A model generated the notes under the pieces. That model did not search any database. It worked only from the letters and a program-made list of their open reading frames with translations, and was not told where the DNA came from. From Polaromonas sp. JS666 (GTDB lineage Bacteria > Pseudomonadota > Gammaproteobacteria > Burkholderiales > Burkholderiaceae_C), in contig NZ_FNHX01000005.1 in assembly GCF_900103405.1 (NCBI RefSeq), forward strand, positions 312,845 through 376,844: a DNA stretch of 64,000 nucleotides. Direction: 5' to 3'. How positions within the stretch are numbered: position 1 is the stretch's first letter; every line of letters begins with the position of its first letter. Shown here piece by piece: positions 41,427 to 51,000 of the stretch. A program made the translations under genes and the position numbers.

Positions 41427-42479
41427 ATGGATATAAAAGACGCGCTGGCCCAACTGGCCCAAGGCCGCCACCTGGCCGGCGCCGACCTGTCGGGCGCCGA
41501 TCTGTCGGGTGTGGATTTCACTGGTTGCCACCTGGAGAAGGTGCGCCTGGCAAACGCCGACCTGTCGGGAAGCAAGCTTGCCGGCAGCGTCTGGCAAGGC
41601 TGCGACCTCACGGGCGCGAACCTCGCGGGCGCCGACTTGTCGGCCACCCAGATGCAGGACACGGCGCTGGTGGGCGCCAGGCTGGAGGCGGCCAATGCCT
41701 CGCAAGCGAGCTGGGCGAAGACCGACATGAGCGGTGCCAAGGCCAAGGGCGCCGATTTCAGCCACGCATCGCTGGATGCCGCCAACCTCAGCGCCGCGCA
41801 ATTTGCCGGCGCGAAGTTTTTCAAGGCCTCGTGCGACGGCTGCACGCTCGACGGCACCGACTTCACGGGCGCCGACCTCACACGCTGGGTGGCGATGGCC
41901 GCCGACCTGCGCAGCGTGCGTTTTGAACGGACACAACTGGTGCAGGCCTATTTGAAGGATTGCAACCTGGAGGGCCAGCGCCTGGCCGGATGCGACCTGA
42001 CCATGGCCATCCTCAACGGCTGCAAGCTCCAGGCCGCCGATTTCTCGGGACTGGCGCTGGACCGGACCAGCTTCATCGGCGCCCAGTTGCAAAAAGCCCA
42101 GCTGGGCGGTGTGCGGGGCACATACACGGCCTTGATGGGGGCCAGCCTGGCGGGCGCCAACCTGGGCGCCGCGGTCTTTGAGATGGCCGATGCGAGCGAC
42201 GCCGATTTCAGCGGCGCGCGTTGCGACGGCTCGCGCTGGCACATGTCGGTGATGCAGCGGATCAAGGCCGCCGACGCCAGCTTTGCCAACGCGGGCCTGG
42301 TGTACTGCGACCTGTCGCATGCCGACCTGTCCAACGCCGACTTCAGCCGCGCGGACATGAGCCACGCCAACCTGCACGCCATGCTCGACAAGGGCACGCG
42401 CTGGGACGGCGCCAACCGTAGCGGCGCACGTGAGACCGATGAGAAACTTTTGCGCGCCGAGCGCTGGCAAGCCGCCTGA
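41427..42479 (+). CDS. Pentapeptide-repeat protein of the effector island
   Basis: A 350-residue protein, almost wholly pentapeptide repeats (ADLSG, ADFSG, ANLAG types) forming a long right-handed beta-helix, with two less regular stretches near 150-175 and 225-260. GGGGA precedes the ATG at 41427. It is likely a paralogue of the C-terminal part of the upstream DUF2169 fusion. Possible roles: structural spike extension or effector; the sequence does not decide. Not an antibiotic-resistance Qnr type by context. Confidence 0.85.
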   Translation: MDIKDALAQLAQGRHLAGADLSGADLSGVDFTGCHLEKVRLANADLSGSKLAGSVWQGCDLTGANLAGADLSATQMQDTALVGARLEAANASQASWAKTDMSGAKAKGADFSHASLDAANLSAAQFAGAKFFKASCDGCTLDGTDFTGADLTRWVAMAADLRSVRFERTQLVQAYLKDCNLEGQRLAGCDLTMAILNGCKLQAADFSGLALDRTSFIGAQLQKAQLGGVRGTYTALMGASLAGANLGAAVFEMADASDADFSGARCDGSRWHMSVMQRIKAADASFANAGLVYCDLSHADLSNADFSRADMSHANLHAMLDKGTRWDGANRSGARETDEKLLRAERWQAA

Positions 42480-42502
42480 ACTTTTTTGAGAAAGAGAACG
42501 CC

Positions 42503-43183
42503 ATGTCGAATGCTTCCATGCCTTCCGTTTCCCCCTTGCCGCAAGCCGGGCCTGGCCTGGTGTCCGCCGTCGTGACCGGCCGGGCCGACAAGTGGTTTTT
42601 CCTGGACACGGCCCCCGCCGCCGCCGGTGCCGACCGCGCGCTGCGCGCCGAGAGCTGCCTGGTCGAGCCCGAATGCGGCGACACCGTGCTGGTCTGCCAG
42701 GGCGTTGCCGTGGGGCTGACCTGCGTGCCCTACATCCTGGCCGTGCTCTCGCGTGCCGATGCGCAGCACGGCGTGCTGGCGCTGCCGGGTGGCGCGCGCA
42801 TACGCGCCGATGCGGGCGCCTTGGCCTTTGTCGCCAGCGACATCGGCCTGGAAGGCTCGCGCAGCGTCTCCATGAAGGCGCCGCAGCTTGACATGACGGC
42901 GGCGCAAGGGGAATTGAAGTTCAACCGACTGGCGTCTACGGTCGGCGAGTTCAGCGCCAGCCTGGGCAGCGTGCGCACGGTCGCGCAGGCCGTCACTTCC
43001 ACCGTGGGCCGCCTGGTGCAGAAGGCGACCAACAGTTTCCGCTGGACGGAAAACCTCGACGAGTCCCGCGCCGGCCGCATGCGCCTGCAGGTGGCCGAGC
43101 GCTTTCACCTGAAGTCGCGCCATGCCAGCGTGGTCGCCGAAGGCCAGGTCAAGATAGACGCCGAAAAAATCGACCTCGGTTGA
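42503..43183 (+). CDS. DUF3540 protein
   Basis: A 226-residue protein of the DUF3540 family, which accompanies DUF2169 and DUF4150 in T6SS effector islands. A beta-rich N-terminal half (GLVSAVVTGRADKWFFLDT, then LVEPECGDTVLVCQG) is followed by repeated short strands and a VERFHLKSRHASVVAEGQV-like C-terminus. Probably an adaptor or spike accessory that works with VgrG; the biochemical role is undefined. GAGAAAGAGAA precedes the ATG. Confidence 0.8.
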   Translation: MSNASMPSVSPLPQAGPGLVSAVVTGRADKWFFLDTAPAAAGADRALRAESCLVEPECGDTVLVCQGVAVGLTCVPYILAVLSRADAQHGVLALPGGARIRADAGALAFVASDIGLEGSRSVSMKAPQLDMTAAQGELKFNRLASTVGEFSASLGSVRTVAQAVTSTVGRLVQKATNSFRWTENLDESRAGRMRLQVAERFHLKSRHASVVAEGQVKIDAEKIDLG

Positions 43184-43206
43184 GCCCCCAGAAAAGGACA
43201 ACAAGC

Positions 43207-43602
43207 ATGTTCGCAGTCACCAAACAGAACGGCCAGTGCATGGCCATGCCCGACGTCTGCAAGACGCCCGCGCCGCCCGCGCCGCCGGTTCCCATTCCCT
43301 ACCCGAACATCGCCATGCCCATGATGGGCAATCCCTGCACCATGAAGGTCTTGATAGGCGGCATGCCGGCGCTGACCAAGGCGTCAAAGATCCCCATGAG
43401 CAACGGCGACCAGGCGGGCGTGGCCGGCGGTGTGGTGTCGGGAAAGATGATGGGGCCGGCCGAGTTCATCATGGGCAGCCTGAAGGTCAAGCTGGAGGGC
43501 AACCCAGCGGTGAAGCTGGGCGACCCGACGAAACACAACGACGGCAACGGGGTCGGCTCGGTGCTGGCACCCAGCCAGGCGATTGTCATGATCATGGGCT
43601 GA
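43207..43602 (+). CDS. DUF4150 PAAR-like spike tip
   Basis: A 131-residue DUF4150 protein. The N-terminus MFAVTKQNGQCMAMPDVCKT, the PNIAMPMMGNP centre and the repeated Gly/Met pattern (GGMPALTK, GDQAGVAGGV) are those of PAAR-like caps that sit on VgrG. It ends right after the PAAR-like domain, so unlike Tde2-type proteins it carries no C-terminal toxin. I take the ATG at 43207 (AGGA upstream). It should therefore sharpen the spike and let cargo be a separate protein. Confidence 0.88.
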   Translation: MFAVTKQNGQCMAMPDVCKTPAPPAPPVPIPYPNIAMPMMGNPCTMKVLIGGMPALTKASKIPMSNGDQAGVAGGVVSGKMMGPAEFIMGSLKVKLEGNPAVKLGDPTKHNDGNGVGSVLAPSQAIVMIMG

Positions 43603-43627
43603 GCGTCCCCATGCAAAGGAAAAAGCA

Positions 43628-44404
43628 ATGAAAACCGTCTGGATCACCGCCCTCAAGGAAGACCAGCCCCGCGTGGCCGCCGTGACCGCGGTGCTCAAAC
43701 GCTACGGCCTGCAGTGCAAGGGCCATTTCTGGGTCGACCAGCCCGACAAGATGGCCTGGCGCGTCGCGCTGGAGGCCTTGCTCGAGGCCAAGGCCGACGT
43801 CTGGCTGGTGCTGGTCGACGCGGACGAGATCAAAAAATCTTCGGTGCGCTACGGCCTGTCGCTGATGGCCTCGGCGCTGCGCAGCGCGCGCGGCGGCTTT
43901 CCCATGCTCACGCTCTGGAATTCGCCCCCGCCGGAGCAGGCCGCGCTGCCGCCGCTGATGGCGCAGGCCGAACTGCTGCTCGAGTCGGGCGCAAGCTGGC
44001 CCGCCAAGATCGTGGCCAAGGCCAACGTGCCGCCCAAGGCGACGCCGGCCGAATTCCGGCTCGACGTGCTGGGCAACGAGCGCCTGGGCCAGTGGTTCGA
44101 GATCGGCCCGGTGGCCGGTGCCTGGTCCGGCGTGGTGTTTGGCGTGACCGGCGGCGGCGCCGAGATCCAATTCCAGGCCGTGGGCCCCAAAGCCATGCTG
44201 CCGGAAAAAACCACGCTGGAGTTCGCGCAAGAGGGCATGAAGCTGGAAGTCGCCGGGAATGAATACACCGCATGGGCGGTGCGCAACCAGGTCGATGGCA
44301 ACACCTCCTACTTCGTCAAGGTCAAGGGTTGCCCCGACTCGATTCTTTTTATGCCCTATGCCGAGGAAACGGATGCGGAAGCCACCCTCCTGAGGCTGGT
44401 GTGA
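43628..44404 (+). CDS. Unrecognised protein at the end of the effector island
   Basis: A 258-residue soluble protein that I do not recognise. Residues 1-125 look like an alpha/beta nucleotide- or TIR-like fold: an opening strand (KTVWITAL), a helix (PRVAAVTAVLKRYGL), a hydrophobic strand (VWLVLVDADEI) and a following Leu/Ala-rich helix. The second half (135-258) is beta-rich, with Gly strands (WSGVVFGVTGGGAEIQF). AAAGGA precedes the ATG. It is the last gene after the toxin-free PAAR-like cap, so it may be cargo, immunity or accessory. No active-site motif can be claimed. Confidence 0.75.
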   Translation: MKTVWITALKEDQPRVAAVTAVLKRYGLQCKGHFWVDQPDKMAWRVALEALLEAKADVWLVLVDADEIKKSSVRYGLSLMASALRSARGGFPMLTLWNSPPPEQAALPPLMAQAELLLESGASWPAKIVAKANVPPKATPAEFRLDVLGNERLGQWFEIGPVAGAWSGVVFGVTGGGAEIQFQAVGPKAMLPEKTTLEFAQEGMKLEVAGNEYTAWAVRNQVDGNTSYFVKVKGCPDSILFMPYAEETDAEATLLRLV

Positions 44405-44433
44405 CCCAGTGTGCTTCGGGCGTAAAGCCGCGT

Positions 44434-45210
44434 TCAGTCGAGCCGCTTGCGTGCCGGGCCGGTGATCTCGCCGCTGGCGCTTACCAGCAGGGCTTCGCCC
44501 GGGTCGTAGGGCAGTTCGGCGACGCGTTCCTCATCGTTGAAGCGGTAGCCCACGCGGTAGACCGACTGGCTGTGCGCGGTCTGCAGCCGCGTGCCGCACT
44601 GCTTGTCGCGCAGAAAGACCTCCACCGGGATGTCGTCGTCGGGCCCGCTGGGAGGTTCGGGCGGCACGGCCGGCGGAAACACCATGTCCCACAGCGCCTT
44701 GCCGGCCAGCGCGCCGCCGATCATGCCGGCGGCGGTGATGGCGGGTTTGTGCTTGCCGAGCTTGTCGCCGATGGCGCCGCCCACGACAGCGCCGGTCACG
44801 CCGCCCGGGCCCAGCACAAAGCCGGCGCCGGCGCTGCCGACGATGACCGGCACGGACCAGCGTTTGTAGACGGCGGCCGTGGCGTGGCGCTTGAGCAGGA
44901 AACCGCCCGTGAAGCCGCCCATGGCCGCGCCTATCAGGGGCACGGCATTGCGCAGCAGCCAGGGCTTGGCGTTTTCCTGGCGTACCAGGTACTGGCGTTC
45001 GGGAATCAGCACCTGCCAGCAACTTTGCTCGACGCTGCTGGTGCTTGCGAGCGTGGCATAGGCGTACAGCACGGGCGCCAGCACGGGCGGGGGCGGGGGC
45101 TCGAGATCGGCCACGGGAGCGGGTGCGGTCTCCTGGCCCAGGGCGGGCAAGGCCGGCAGCGCCAGCGCGATGCAGATAAGCCCCGGGTAAATTGCCGCTC
45201 CAATTTGCAT
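44434..45210 (-). CDS. Exported glycine-zipper protein within the T6SS locus
   Basis: A 258-residue protein on the opposite strand, convergent with the effector island and divergent from tssJ. An N-terminal signal peptide (to about residue 25, ALPALG) is followed by a proline stretch, then three Gly-x3-Gly segments around 95-175 (LIGAAMGGFTGGFLL, GFVLGPGGVTGAVVGG, GMIGGALAG) that form a glycine-zipper membrane motif, then a soluble C-terminal domain. Two cysteines could bond. It could act in the outer membrane or periplasm near the TssJ-M complex; the role is unknown. Confidence 0.75.
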   Translation of the reverse strand: MQIGAAIYPGLICIALALPALPALGQETAPAPVADLEPPPPPVLAPVLYAYATLASTSSVEQSCWQVLIPERQYLVRQENAKPWLLRNAVPLIGAAMGGFTGGFLLKRHATAAVYKRWSVPVIVGSAGAGFVLGPGGVTGAVVGGAIGDKLGKHKPAITAAGMIGGALAGKALWDMVFPPAVPPEPPSGPDDDIPVEVFLRDKQCGTRLQTAHSQSVYRVGYRFNDEERVAELPYDPGEALLVSASGEITGPARKRLD

Positions 45211-45298
45211 GGCTTATTATCTTCATTCCCGAATGAATTCACCAAAATTACCTTTAATTACGAGCAGGCAAAACTTGGTTGAACAAAGGTTTCATGGG

Positions 45299-46006
45299 GT
45301 GTGGGCATGGCGGGTGGCCGGCGCCTGCCTGGCGGCGGCCGCGCTGGTGGCACTGGGCGGCTGCGCCGCGGCCAATTCCATGATGGGGGGCAACACGCGC
45401 AAGGACGCCGTGGCCGAAATCGCCTGGAGTTTCGCGCGCAACGCCATCCTGGTGGAAGTCGAGGCCGACAACCGGCTCAATGAATACAGTGGCGAGGCGC
45501 ATACGCTGGTACTCGGTGTTTACCAGATGGAAGACTCCGCGGCCTTCTATAAATTGATCGCGGACGCGGCGCTGGTGGGAAAATCGCTGGAAACCGGCAA
45601 GGGCGGCGAGGGGTTTGTGCATTTCGCGCGCTACGTCGTGGTGCCGGGCCAGCGCAGCATCCTGCAACTGGACCGGGCGCAGAAGGCCAAGTTCGTGGGC
45701 ATCGCGGCCGGTTATTACCAGATGGATGCGGCCCGCAGCGCGCGCCTGTTCGAGGTGCCGCTGACGGTCGAGAGCGAGGGGATGGTCAGCAAAACCTATA
45801 AGGCCGCGCCGGCGACCCTGGCGCTGCGCCTGAACTTCGGGCCGGACGAGCTGCTCAATGCCGAGCGCCTGAACCGGGACCCGGCAGGGACCAAAGCCAG
45901 TGAAGCGGTTCCGCTCGACGGCGGGGGCCGGGAGATCAAGCTGACGCCGGACACGCTCAAGGATGCGATGAACGTCAACAGCGCGGTGAAGAAACTGGAC
46001 AAATAA
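45299..46006 (+). CDS. tssJ: T6SS outer-membrane lipoprotein TssJ
   Basis: A lipoprotein anchoring the TssJLM membrane complex to the outer membrane. The lipobox is LVALGGC with the cysteine at residue 22 for the GTG start at 45299 (AAAGG 9 bases upstream). Longer starts exist in frame (TTG 45275, ATG 45233), giving an unusually long leader of up to 44 residues. The mature protein has the TssJ beta-sandwich pattern, including the YQMEDSAAFYKL loop region and RYVVVPGQRSILQLDR. Confidence 0.88.
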   Translation: MWAWRVAGACLAAAALVALGGCAAANSMMGGNTRKDAVAEIAWSFARNAILVEVEADNRLNEYSGEAHTLVLGVYQMEDSAAFYKLIADAALVGKSLETGKGGEGFVHFARYVVVPGQRSILQLDRAQKAKFVGIAAGYYQMDAARSARLFEVPLTVESEGMVSKTYKAAPATLALRLNFGPDELLNAERLNRDPAGTKASEAVPLDGGGREIKLTPDTLKDAMNVNSAVKKLDK

Positions 46007-46022
46007 GGACAGCAGGCAGCAC

Positions 46023-47411
46023 ATGGAAGAAAAACAAGGCATTTACTGGCACCAGGGCATGTTCCTGCAGTCCCAGCATTTCCAGATGGCTGACCTGCAC
46101 AACCAGTTCCAGCACAAGCCTATGCAGGAGTCGGGCCTGCCGCATTTCTGGGGTGTGGGCGAACTCGAGCTGGTCGCCGCGGCGGCCGGCAACCGCACGG
46201 TGGAAGTGCAGGCCGCGCGCCTGCTGTTCCAGGACCGCACTTATATAGAGTACCCGGGCAATGCGGTCATCAAGGCCAGGCCTTTCGACGTGGACTGGGT
46301 CGAGGGCGACAAGCCCTTCACGGTCTACCTGGGCCTGAAAAAACTCAGCGCCACCGAAAACAACGTGACCATCGCGGCCGACTTGGCGCAGGCCGGCGGG
46401 GTCGCCACGCGTTACGCCACGCTGGCCAACCCGCCCGAGGTCGCCGACCTGTATTCCGACGGACCGGCGGCCCAGGTGCGCACGCTGCTGCATGTGGTCA
46501 AGGTGTTTTTCGAGGGCGAGATCGACAAGCTGCAGGACTACAGCCTGATCCCCATCGCGCGCCTGGTGCGCGATGGCGACGCGATCAAGCTGTCCGAAAG
46601 TTTTATCCCGCCTTGCTACGCGATCTCCGGCTCCAACGTGCTGCTGCGCCTGGTCAAGGACATCCGCGACGAGCTGACCGGGCGCGCCCGCCAGCTGCAG
46701 GAATACAAAAGCCCGCGCGAGATGCAAAAGGCCGAGTTCGACGCGAGCTACATGGTGTTCCTGCTGGCCCTGCGCTCGCTGAACCGGGCCAGCCCCTACC
46801 TGTTCCACCTGACCGAGACGCGCCAGGTCCATCCCTGGCTGGCTTACGGCGCCATGCGCCAGCTGATCGGCGAGCTGAGCTCGTTCTCGGAGCGCTTCAA
46901 CATGCTGGGCGAGGCCGAGGACGGCACGCCGGGCCTGCCGCCCTACGACCACGCCGACCTCGGCAAGTGTTTCGACCGGGTGCGCACCATGGTCAGCCAC
47001 CTGCTCAACGAAATCACCGTGGGGCCGGAGTTCCTGGCCATCCTGCAGCCCCAGGGCGACTACCACGTCGGCCAGCTGCCGCGCAATTTCTTCGGCCAGC
47101 GCAACCGCTTCTACCTGGTGATACGCACCGAAAAAGACATGGAGTGGGTGGTGGACGCGGTGCAGCGCGACGCGCGCCTGGCTGCCACCGACGAGATGCC
47201 GGGCCTGATCGCGCACGCGCTGCCGGGGCTGGAGCTGATCCACATGGCGGCCGCGCCGCAGGGCCTGCCGCGCCGCTCATACTCTTACTACTTCCGCATC
47301 GAGCAGATGAGCCAGCAGTGGGAGATGGTGGAGCGCGAGGGCTCCGTCGCGCTGTACTGGATGGATGCGCCGGCCGACCTCAAGGCCGAAATTGTTGTGT
47401 TGCGGAGATAA
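46023..47411 (+). CDS. tssK: T6SS baseplate-to-membrane connector TssK
   Basis: A 462-residue protein of the TssK (ImpJ/VasE) family, trimeric, linking the baseplate to TssL and TssM. The signature opening IYWHQGMFLQSQHFQ is at residues 7-21; the shoulder and neck are followed by the receptor-like C-terminal domain from about 315. Its Shine-Dalgarno is AAGGAC. It is followed 3 bases later by tssL, the usual order. Confidence 0.96.
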   Translation: MEEKQGIYWHQGMFLQSQHFQMADLHNQFQHKPMQESGLPHFWGVGELELVAAAAGNRTVEVQAARLLFQDRTYIEYPGNAVIKARPFDVDWVEGDKPFTVYLGLKKLSATENNVTIAADLAQAGGVATRYATLANPPEVADLYSDGPAAQVRTLLHVVKVFFEGEIDKLQDYSLIPIARLVRDGDAIKLSESFIPPCYAISGSNVLLRLVKDIRDELTGRARQLQEYKSPREMQKAEFDASYMVFLLALRSLNRASPYLFHLTETRQVHPWLAYGAMRQLIGELSSFSERFNMLGEAEDGTPGLPPYDHADLGKCFDRVRTMVSHLLNEITVGPEFLAILQPQGDYHVGQLPRNFFGQRNRFYLVIRTEKDMEWVVDAVQRDARLAATDEMPGLIAHALPGLELIHMAAAPQGLPRRSYSYYFRIEQMSQQWEMVEREGSVALYWMDAPADLKAEIVVLRR

Positions 47412-47414
47412 CGC

Positions 47415-48092
47415 GTGCGCCTTGTTGACTGTTTCATTCCCTTCATGGCCTATGTGCGCCACTTCCAGGGCCAGCCCTCGGCAAGCGCGGCGTCGGTCAA
47501 GGAGCAGCTCGACAGCCTGCTGGCCGACGCTCGCCGCAAGGCCCAGGAAGCCGGCATCGCCGAAGCCGATACGATGAGCGGCATGTTCGCCGTGGCCGCC
47601 TGGGCCGACGAGCTCCTGCTGGCGACCGCCTGGCCGGGCGCCGAGGAATGGAAGCGCCTGCTGCTGCAAAAACGCTATTTCAACGTGTCCAGCGCCGGGG
47701 TCGAGTTTTTCACCCGCCTCGAAGCCCTGGGCCCGCAGCAGCTGGCGGTGCGCGAGGTCTATTTCTTTTGCCTGGCCATGGGCTTTGCCGGGCGCTACGG
47801 CCATGACCGCAATCCCAAGACCCTGGAAGACATCAAGCAAGCCAGCCTGGCGCAGCTGGTGCAAGGCGACGGCCTGTACGGCGATTCGGGCAAGGTGCTG
47901 TTTCCGCAGGCCTATGCCAGCGCCGGGCGCAAAGGCGGCAGGCAGCCGGGCGAAGGCCGCTGGCGCTGGCGCGTCTCCTCGCTCACGCTCAGCGTGCTGC
48001 TGGCGCCGCTGGCCGTGCTGGCCGTGCTCTACGGCATCTACCACCTGATCATCTGGCAGACGGCCAGCTCCATCATGGCGCAGATCAAATGA
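47415..48092 (+). CDS. tssL: T6SS inner-membrane protein TssL (DotU family)
   Basis: A 225-residue TssL starting at a GTG. A cytoplasmic DotU domain (residues 1-185) with conserved segments (MFAVAAWADELLLA, WKRLLLQKRYFNVSSAG and YFFCLAMGFAGRYG) precedes a single C-terminal membrane helix near 192-214 that ends in a short periplasmic tail. No peptidoglycan-binding extension is present. It overlaps tssM by 4 bases (ATGA), as usual for this pair. Confidence 0.95.
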   Translation: MRLVDCFIPFMAYVRHFQGQPSASAASVKEQLDSLLADARRKAQEAGIAEADTMSGMFAVAAWADELLLATAWPGAEEWKRLLLQKRYFNVSSAGVEFFTRLEALGPQQLAVREVYFFCLAMGFAGRYGHDRNPKTLEDIKQASLAQLVQGDGLYGDSGKVLFPQAYASAGRKGGRQPGEGRWRWRVSSLTLSVLLAPLAVLAVLYGIYHLIIWQTASSIMAQIK

Positions 48093-51000
48093 AGGCGCTG
48101 CGCACCATCGTCCTCTGGTTGCTGGCACTCGCGGTGCTGGCGCTGCTGAGCTGGGGCCTGGCCCTCTATATGGAATGGCCGCTGTGGGCGGCCGTGGCGG
48201 TGTTCTTCGGGGTGCTGGGGCTGTACCTGCTGGTGCGTTTCATCATCCGCCTGGTGCAGGTGTACCGCTCGCGCAGCCGCATGGCCCAGCTGTCCTCGGC
48301 CGGCCAGGACAAGGTAGCCAAGCAGGCGTCGCCGCGCGCGGTGCTGATCCGCAAATGGAAGACCGCCGCCGCCACGTTGCGCGCCTCCAGCCTCAAGCGC
48401 TTCGGCAACCCGCTCTACGTGCTGCCCTGGTACATGGTGGTGGGCCGCTCCGGCACCGGCAAGACCACGGCGCTGACGCGCACGCGCCTGTCCTCGTCGA
48501 TCCAGAAGGTCAGCCAGAGTGCCCGCATCGAGCAGACCTCGAACTACGACTGGTGGTATTTCGACCGCGCCGTGGTCATCGACTGCGCCGGGCGCTACGT
48601 GGAGGCGGCCGACCTCGAGCAGGACCGCAGCGAATGGGAACTGGGCCTGGACCTGCTGGCCAAGTACCGCGGCAAGGAAGGGCTCAACGGCCTGGTGCTG
48701 GCCATCAGCACCGAGCGCCTGTCCCATCCCGACAAGGACGCGCTGCTGGAAGAAGGCCGCGTGGTGCGCGAGCGCATTGAGCAACTGATACGCCTGTTCG
48801 GCAAGCGTTTCCCGGTCTACGTGATGGTCACGCAGTGCGACCGCATTTACGGCATGGAAGAGTGGGCCCGCCAGCTCAGCGAAAAATCGCTGGAGCAGGC
48901 CATGGGCTACCTGGCCGAGCCGGACGCCGGCGAGCCCGGCGAGAACTCCTTCCTCGACAAGGCTTTCGGCAACATCCATGAGCGACTGCAGGTGCTGCGC
49001 ACCGTGCTGGTGGCGCGCGGCACCCCGGTCGCGCCCGAGCTGTTGATGTTTCCCAACGAGCTGGCCCAGCTCAAGCCCGGCCTGGAAGTCTTCTTGCGCG
49101 CCTGCTTCGGCGACAGCGCGTATCTTGAGACACCTTTCCTGCGCGGCCTGTTCTTCAGCAGCGGCCTGCAGCAGGGCGGCGCCGTCTCCAGCCTGCTGGG
49201 CCAGGTGCTGCCGCCGGTGCCGGCCCACCCCAGCGCCAACGCCGGGCTGTTTCTGCATGATTTTTTCGGGCGGGTGCTGCCGCAGGACCGCAGCATTTCG
49301 CTGCCGGCCTCGCTGCGCAACCCCTGGCGCACCGCCACGCAGAACCTCGGCATGCTGGCCTGGGTGCTGCTCAGCGTCGCGGCGGCCATCTTCATCACCA
49401 TCGGTTTCCTGGACAACATGCAGACGCTGTCGCTGCTGCAGGAAAAAGACCGCCTGAGCATACGTTTCACCGGCAACCTCGACGAGGACGCGACCACGCT
49501 GGAACGCCTGAGCGACACCATTTCCCTGGTCGAGCGGCGCAACGACAGCTGGAAAAGCCAGTGGATGGTGGAAACCACCAACATGGACGACCTCGAGGAG
49601 CGCCTCAAAAGCAGCTACACCGGCAATTTCCGCCGCTACATCCTGCCGACGACCGACGCCAACTACCAGGAAGACTCGGAACGCATCCTGAAGGACGACC
49701 CGAACCACGAGTTCGCGCGCATGATGCGCAACCTGGTGCGCTATATCAACCTGCTGCAGGCGCACGAACGCGGCGCCGACCGCCAGGCGCTGCTCGCCAT
49801 GCCGCAGCGCCAGCACATCTCGCGCTACACCCCCGAGCTTTACACGCGCCTGAACGACCTCTACATCTCCAACATCGCCTGGTCGGCGCCCACCGATCCC
49901 TATGTGCCGGTGCGCCTGCGTTTTGAGCAGCAACTGCTCAACCGCCTGGCCTTTCACGACCCCAACCTCAGCTGGCTGGCCGACTTGCCCGACACCAACC
50001 CGCTGCACAAGCCCGTCACGGTGCAGGATTTCTGGGTCGGCACCAGCCAGGCCCGCGCGCCCGCGGCCGGGCAGGCGCTGCCCGTGGTGTCCGCGGCCTT
50101 CACCAACCCGGGCAAGAAGGAAATCGACAGCTTCCTCGCGGAGATGGAAAAAAGCATAGATAACGGCCCCAAGTTCCTCGCGCAGCGCGGCGCCTTCGAG
50201 GCCTGGTACAAGGAAAACCGCATCCAGGCTTGGCAGAAATTCGCCACCGGTTTTTCGGGCACCGAGCGCACCCTGTCGGGTGAGGCCGAGTGGCGCGCCG
50301 CCATGGGCCTGATCACCAGCGCGCGCAGCCCTTACTTCCGCGTGATGGACAGGCTCAATGAAGAGTTCGGCGACCAGCCCGCCGCCCAACTGCCGAGTTG
50401 GCTGCGGCTGTCGCGCGAGCTGGCCGAGCTGCGCCGGCAGGCCGCGCGCTCCGGCGCCGCGGGCGAGGCCCTCAACGTGGTGGGAGCCATCAACAACGTG
50501 GGCGGCAAGGCCATGAAGGAAGTCCTGGGCGGCGCGCCCAAGCTGGGCCAGGACACCATCAAGAACAACCTGGACGCGGCCGCCACGCTGCAGAAGTTCT
50601 TCAAGGACCTCAACGCCGTGGCCACCGACGTGGTGGTGGGGCCGGCCAAGGCCTACCAGGCGGCGGTGGATTTTCACGGCTTTTCCACCGACCCGGCCGT
50701 CAAGGCCTCGGCCCTGCAGTCCACGGCCGATAGCCTGGTCCAATTGCGCAGGCAGGTGGGCTACAACAGCCCCAGCGACGAAATCGTCTGGCAGCTCATG
50801 GGCGGGCCGCTGCGTTTCGTGCTGGCCTACACCGAAGAGCAGGCCTCCTGCAGCCTGCAGAGCGAGTGGGCCTCCAAGGTCGACTGGCCGCTGCAGACCG
50901 CGCCCAACATGACGGCCATGGTGGACCAGCTCTACGGCGCCAAGGGCACCGTCTGGGCCTTCGCCGACGGGCCGGCCAAGCCCTTCCTGCAGCGCGATGC

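Noticed and set aside
40459..42479. CRISPR-like repetitive DNA
   Set aside because: The repetition is the coding pattern of pentapeptide repeats, with no identical repeats or regular spacers. No CRISPR array is present in the window.
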